Positions 61,749 to 64,000 of a DNA stretch of 64,000 nt are shown one piece after another. Below the pieces are notes generated by a model. The model did no database searches. It worked only from the letters and a program-made list of their open reading frames with translations, and had not been told where the DNA came from. The position numbers were made by a program, and so were the translations under genes. Source of the stretch: Pedobacter sp. B4-66 (GTDB taxonomy: Bacteria; Bacteroidota; Bacteroidia; Sphingobacteriales; Sphingobacteriaceae); the NCBI RefSeq assembly GCF_018492665.1, contig NZ_JAFVME010000003.1:434001-498000 (forward strand). Reading direction: 5' to 3'. How positions within the stretch are numbered: the stretch's first letter is position 1; each line of letters begins with the position of its first letter.

Positions 61749-62840
61749 ATGAGTAAAAAAGGAAGAATATTAGTAGCCATGAGTGGCGGTGTTGATAGTT
61801 CAGTAGCGGCAGTAATGCTACATGAACAAGGTTATGAAGTTATTGGACTAACCATGAAAACGTGGGACTATGCCACATCGGGCAGCAGCAGTAAGGAAAC
61901 TGGTTGTTGCAGTCTTGACAGCATAAACGATGCCCGTACGCTTGCGGTAAACTATGGCTTCCCACATTATATCCTTGATATACGCGACGAATTTGGTGAT
62001 TTTGTAATCGACAACTTCGTTGATGAATACCTTGCCGGACGTACCCCAAACCCTTGTGTATTGTGTAATACCCACATCAAATGGGAAGCATTATTAAAAC
62101 GTGCAAACAAACTGGATTGCGAATTTATTGCAACAGGACACTATGCAAACATCAGACAACAAGATAGCGGTCGTTACGTAATTTCTAAAGGAAAAGACGA
62201 GAACAAAGATCAATCATATGTATTGTGGGGAGTTTCTCAGGAAAACCTCGCACGTACACAATTCCCTTTGGGTTCATTTGCAAAATCCGACATCAGACAG
62301 ATGGCTTTGGATATGGGACAAGAAGAATTGGCTAAGAAAAGCGAAAGCTACGAGATCTGTTTTGTACCTGATAATGATTACCGTGCCTTTTTAAAGCATA
62401 AAGTTGAAGATTTAGAAGATAGAGTTGCCGGTGGTAACTTCATCACTAAAGACGGAATGGTAGTTGGTCAGCACAAAGGTTATCCTTTTTATACCATAGG
62501 CCAACGTAAAGGACTTGGAATTGCCTTCGGCGAGCCAATGTTTGTAACTCAAATTATGCCCGAAAGCAACACAGTAGTACTTGGCAGAGCTGAAGATTTA
62601 GAAAGAAACGAAGCCTTAGTACGTAATGTTAACCTTGTGAAATACGGAAGTATTTTGGAGCCAATGGATAACGTGGTTACTAAAATCAGATATAAAGATG
62701 CAGGTATGTTAAGTACTATCGTTCAGGAAAATGACAAAATGCGTGTAGTATTCGACCACAATGTATCAGCAATTGCACCAGGCCAATCAGCAGTTTTCTA
62801 CGAAGGAAATGACCTGCTAGGTGGTGGTTTCCTTTGCTAA
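61749..62840 (+). CDS. mnmA: tRNA-specific 2-thiouridylase
   Basis: This 363-residue enzyme has the PP-loop 'SGGVDSSVA' (12-20), the catalytic Cys103 in 'NPCVLCN' and Cys204 in 'YEICFVPD', which together form the persulfide/disulfide pair, and a C-terminal beta-barrel ending 'GQSAVFY'. It puts sulfur on U34 of the tRNAs for Lys, Glu and Gln, including the tRNA-Lys(TTT) found in this window. Bacteroidota often carry more than one copy. Single gene followed by a structured region. Confidence 0.97.
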   Translation: MSKKGRILVAMSGGVDSSVAAVMLHEQGYEVIGLTMKTWDYATSGSSSKETGCCSLDSINDARTLAVNYGFPHYILDIRDEFGDFVIDNFVDEYLAGRTPNPCVLCNTHIKWEALLKRANKLDCEFIATGHYANIRQQDSGRYVISKGKDENKDQSYVLWGVSQENLARTQFPLGSFAKSDIRQMALDMGQEELAKKSESYEICFVPDNDYRAFLKHKVEDLEDRVAGGNFITKDGMVVGQHKGYPFYTIGQRKGLGIAFGEPMFVTQIMPESNTVVLGRAEDLERNEALVRNVNLVKYGSILEPMDNVVTKIRYKDAGMLSTIVQENDKMRVVFDHNVSAIAPGQSAVFYEGNDLLGGGFLC

Positions 62841-62854
62841 AAGATATATCACTA

Positions 62855-62940
62855 TTGAGGGTATACAAAAAGGTAAGGTCATCATTCTAATGACATCATA
62901 CCATAGCCCATGTCGTCCTTACCTTTTTGGACACCCTCAA
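62855..62940. repeat. Large imperfect hairpin with an inner hairpin between convergent genes
   Basis: Arms 62855-62878 and 62917-62940 pair at 22 of 24 positions (AAAAAGGTAAGG core). Inside, GTCAT (62878-62882) pairs with ATGAC (62890-62894). No T-run follows on the plus strand, so it is not a standard terminator. It lies between mnmA and the convergent MACPF gene and could be a cruciform, a small RNA or a bidirectional terminator. Confidence 0.65.
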
Positions 62941-62970
62941 TTCTCAGGACCTTAAATTTATCCCACAAAT

Positions 62971-63993
62971 TTAGTTTGTCAATTTAACCTCTTTAGCGGC
63001 AAAATATTGTTCGAGATAAGATTTCACCTCGGCTTTTTTTACGCTATCATCAATAAAACGATCAAGAGGTATCAAACCATTATCATAAGCACCAATAAAT
63101 CGAGCGTTAGCTTCTGTATTAGTAGAAAGCCAATTTGTAATATTCACCACCTGTCTATTATTTATGGTTTCGATTTCTAATTTGCTCATATCGCCACCAA
63201 TAGAGTTAAAATAGATCTGGGCCGAAGAATTTGCATTTAAGTTTCGTAAGTTTACATCATCCAAATAGCCGGTCGATAAGCCAAACGTTCGTTTCATTGC
63301 ATAACGTAATCCCTCCATAATGATAGATGCTTTATTTCCCTCCTTAGCTTCGGCCTGATAAACGACATCAAATTTTGAACCCATTTTTATCCCTGTCAGA
63401 ACATTTGTTCCATATTTATGAACAAGCTCCTGAGCATTTAATAAAGTAATATCTTTCTTAAAATCAGCTGTTAAAAAGTTATTTATAGATTGCTCATAAT
63501 AAAACTTGTATCTTTTCCTTATCCAGTAATTATAATAGTATCCATAAACATACTTTTTATCAGTAACAATTGTTCCAGGGAAAGTCTTCTCTATGGTATT
63601 TCCAAAAAGTCTCAAACCTTTAGTGTGTTCAAACGAATTAGAAAATCTTTCTGATAAATCCACTGCGTTCTCAGCCTGAATAGTTTCCCATGAACCCTCT
63701 CCACCTCTAAGTATGTTAATTCTAGAAGATTCGTTAGCAACATAAGCTGTAATATCAACTACACTTGCTCTTATAGAAACTTCGTTGTTGAATTTATCTG
63801 TAGCATCATATCCAAATCCTAAGAAATTATAGGTTTCAGATGGTTGATGTAAAGGCAGGGTTTCTTCCATTGCTCCCTTAACTACCAGTTCAATATCTGG
63901 TGACAATTTCTCATCAATTACGATTTCTTCAGATTTTTTCTTGCACGAGGCAAACATGGCAAAGACTGCCATGACAAGAATTACTTTTTTCAT
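62971..63993 (-). CDS. MACPF-domain lipoprotein
   Basis: This 340-residue lipoprotein has an SPII signal ('MAVFAMFASC', Cys17) followed by 'YNFLGFGYDATDKF' (55-68), similar to the 'LGrGYDvTg' block at the start of Bacteroidota membrane attack complex/perforin proteins, and the MACPF signature region 'LVHKYGTNVLTGIKMGSKFD' (190-209). The signature His is Asn here and the GG is MG. A C-terminal region of about 60 residues follows the pore core. Relatives include secreted antibacterial BSAP toxins and surface lipoproteins of unknown role. No immunity gene is visible; its promoter lies outside the window. Confidence 0.82.
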   Translation of the reverse strand: MKKVILVMAVFAMFASCKKKSEEIVIDEKLSPDIELVVKGAMEETLPLHQPSETYNFLGFGYDATDKFNNEVSIRASVVDITAYVANESSRINILRGGEGSWETIQAENAVDLSERFSNSFEHTKGLRLFGNTIEKTFPGTIVTDKKYVYGYYYNYWIRKRYKFYYEQSINNFLTADFKKDITLLNAQELVHKYGTNVLTGIKMGSKFDVVYQAEAKEGNKASIIMEGLRYAMKRTFGLSTGYLDDVNLRNLNANSSAQIYFNSIGGDMSKLEIETINNRQVVNITNWLSTNTEANARFIGAYDNGLIPLDRFIDDSVKKAEVKSYLEQYFAAKEVKLTN

Positions 63994-64000
63994 TTGGTTC

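Overview
The window is chromosomal DNA from a member of the Bacteroidota, most likely Sphingobacteriaceae (Pedobacter-like). The evidence is AT-rich sequence, genes lacking Shine-Dalgarno sites, promoters of the TTTG-N19/20-TAnnTTTG type, many short SPII lipoproteins, a GH92 alpha-mannosidase, a MACPF lipoprotein and typical Bacteroidota housekeeping proteins. The genus is an inference; no rRNA is present.

Layout. 1-1790: 3' end of a urease maturation operon (ureD end, hypA, hypB, ureE). 1791-7205: a palindrome cluster, a FecCD/ATPase metal or siderophore importer without a binding protein, and a one-module NRPS-like A-T-TE enzyme with a GNAT acetyltransferase. 7206-14160: an accessory stretch with a broken AraC regulator, an orphan XRE protein, two DHFR-like reductases (one GC-rich), a PAS-LuxR regulator, a DUF3667 protein and a tail-to-tail pair of Aat-like proteins that have lost the known Aat catalytic residues. 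14168-17411: tRNA-Lys, a haloperoxidase-type hydrolase, gmhB, a small transaldolase and the SRP RNA. 17412-23393: gltBD. 23468-26093: a four-gene operon ending in an exported protein. 26131-28476: divergent galK/galM with a palindrome between them. 28585-34015: small proteins, TauE/SafE, MATE, AlbA_2, hotdog, fasciclin. 34075-41317: an MFS carrier, hemF, gyrA and two tandem TPR paralogues. 41537-44157: a FUSC protein and ohr. 44234-48378: a wbqC-corA-mgtE-bioB operon on the minus strand. 48417-57548: LpxL-like acyltransferase, GT2, M28 peptidase, aroQ, a XerD-like recombinase, prmC/ribD, eamA, yigZ and a nucleoside phosphorylase. 57626-63993: GH92, an SRPBCC/ArsR operon with twin operators, mnmA and a MACPF lipoprotein.

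Most of the window is ordinary core genome. The points most worth a second look are the paired Aat-like proteins, the MACPF lipoprotein, the HypAB-urease arrangement, the A-T-TE enzyme, the twin GTAAC-N6-GTTAC operators placed exactly on an ArsR-type promoter, and a repeated pattern in which a TAnnTTTG box sits only 4-6 nt before the start codon, which predicts leaderless mRNAs. No CRISPR array, insertion sequence, prophage or rRNA was seen.
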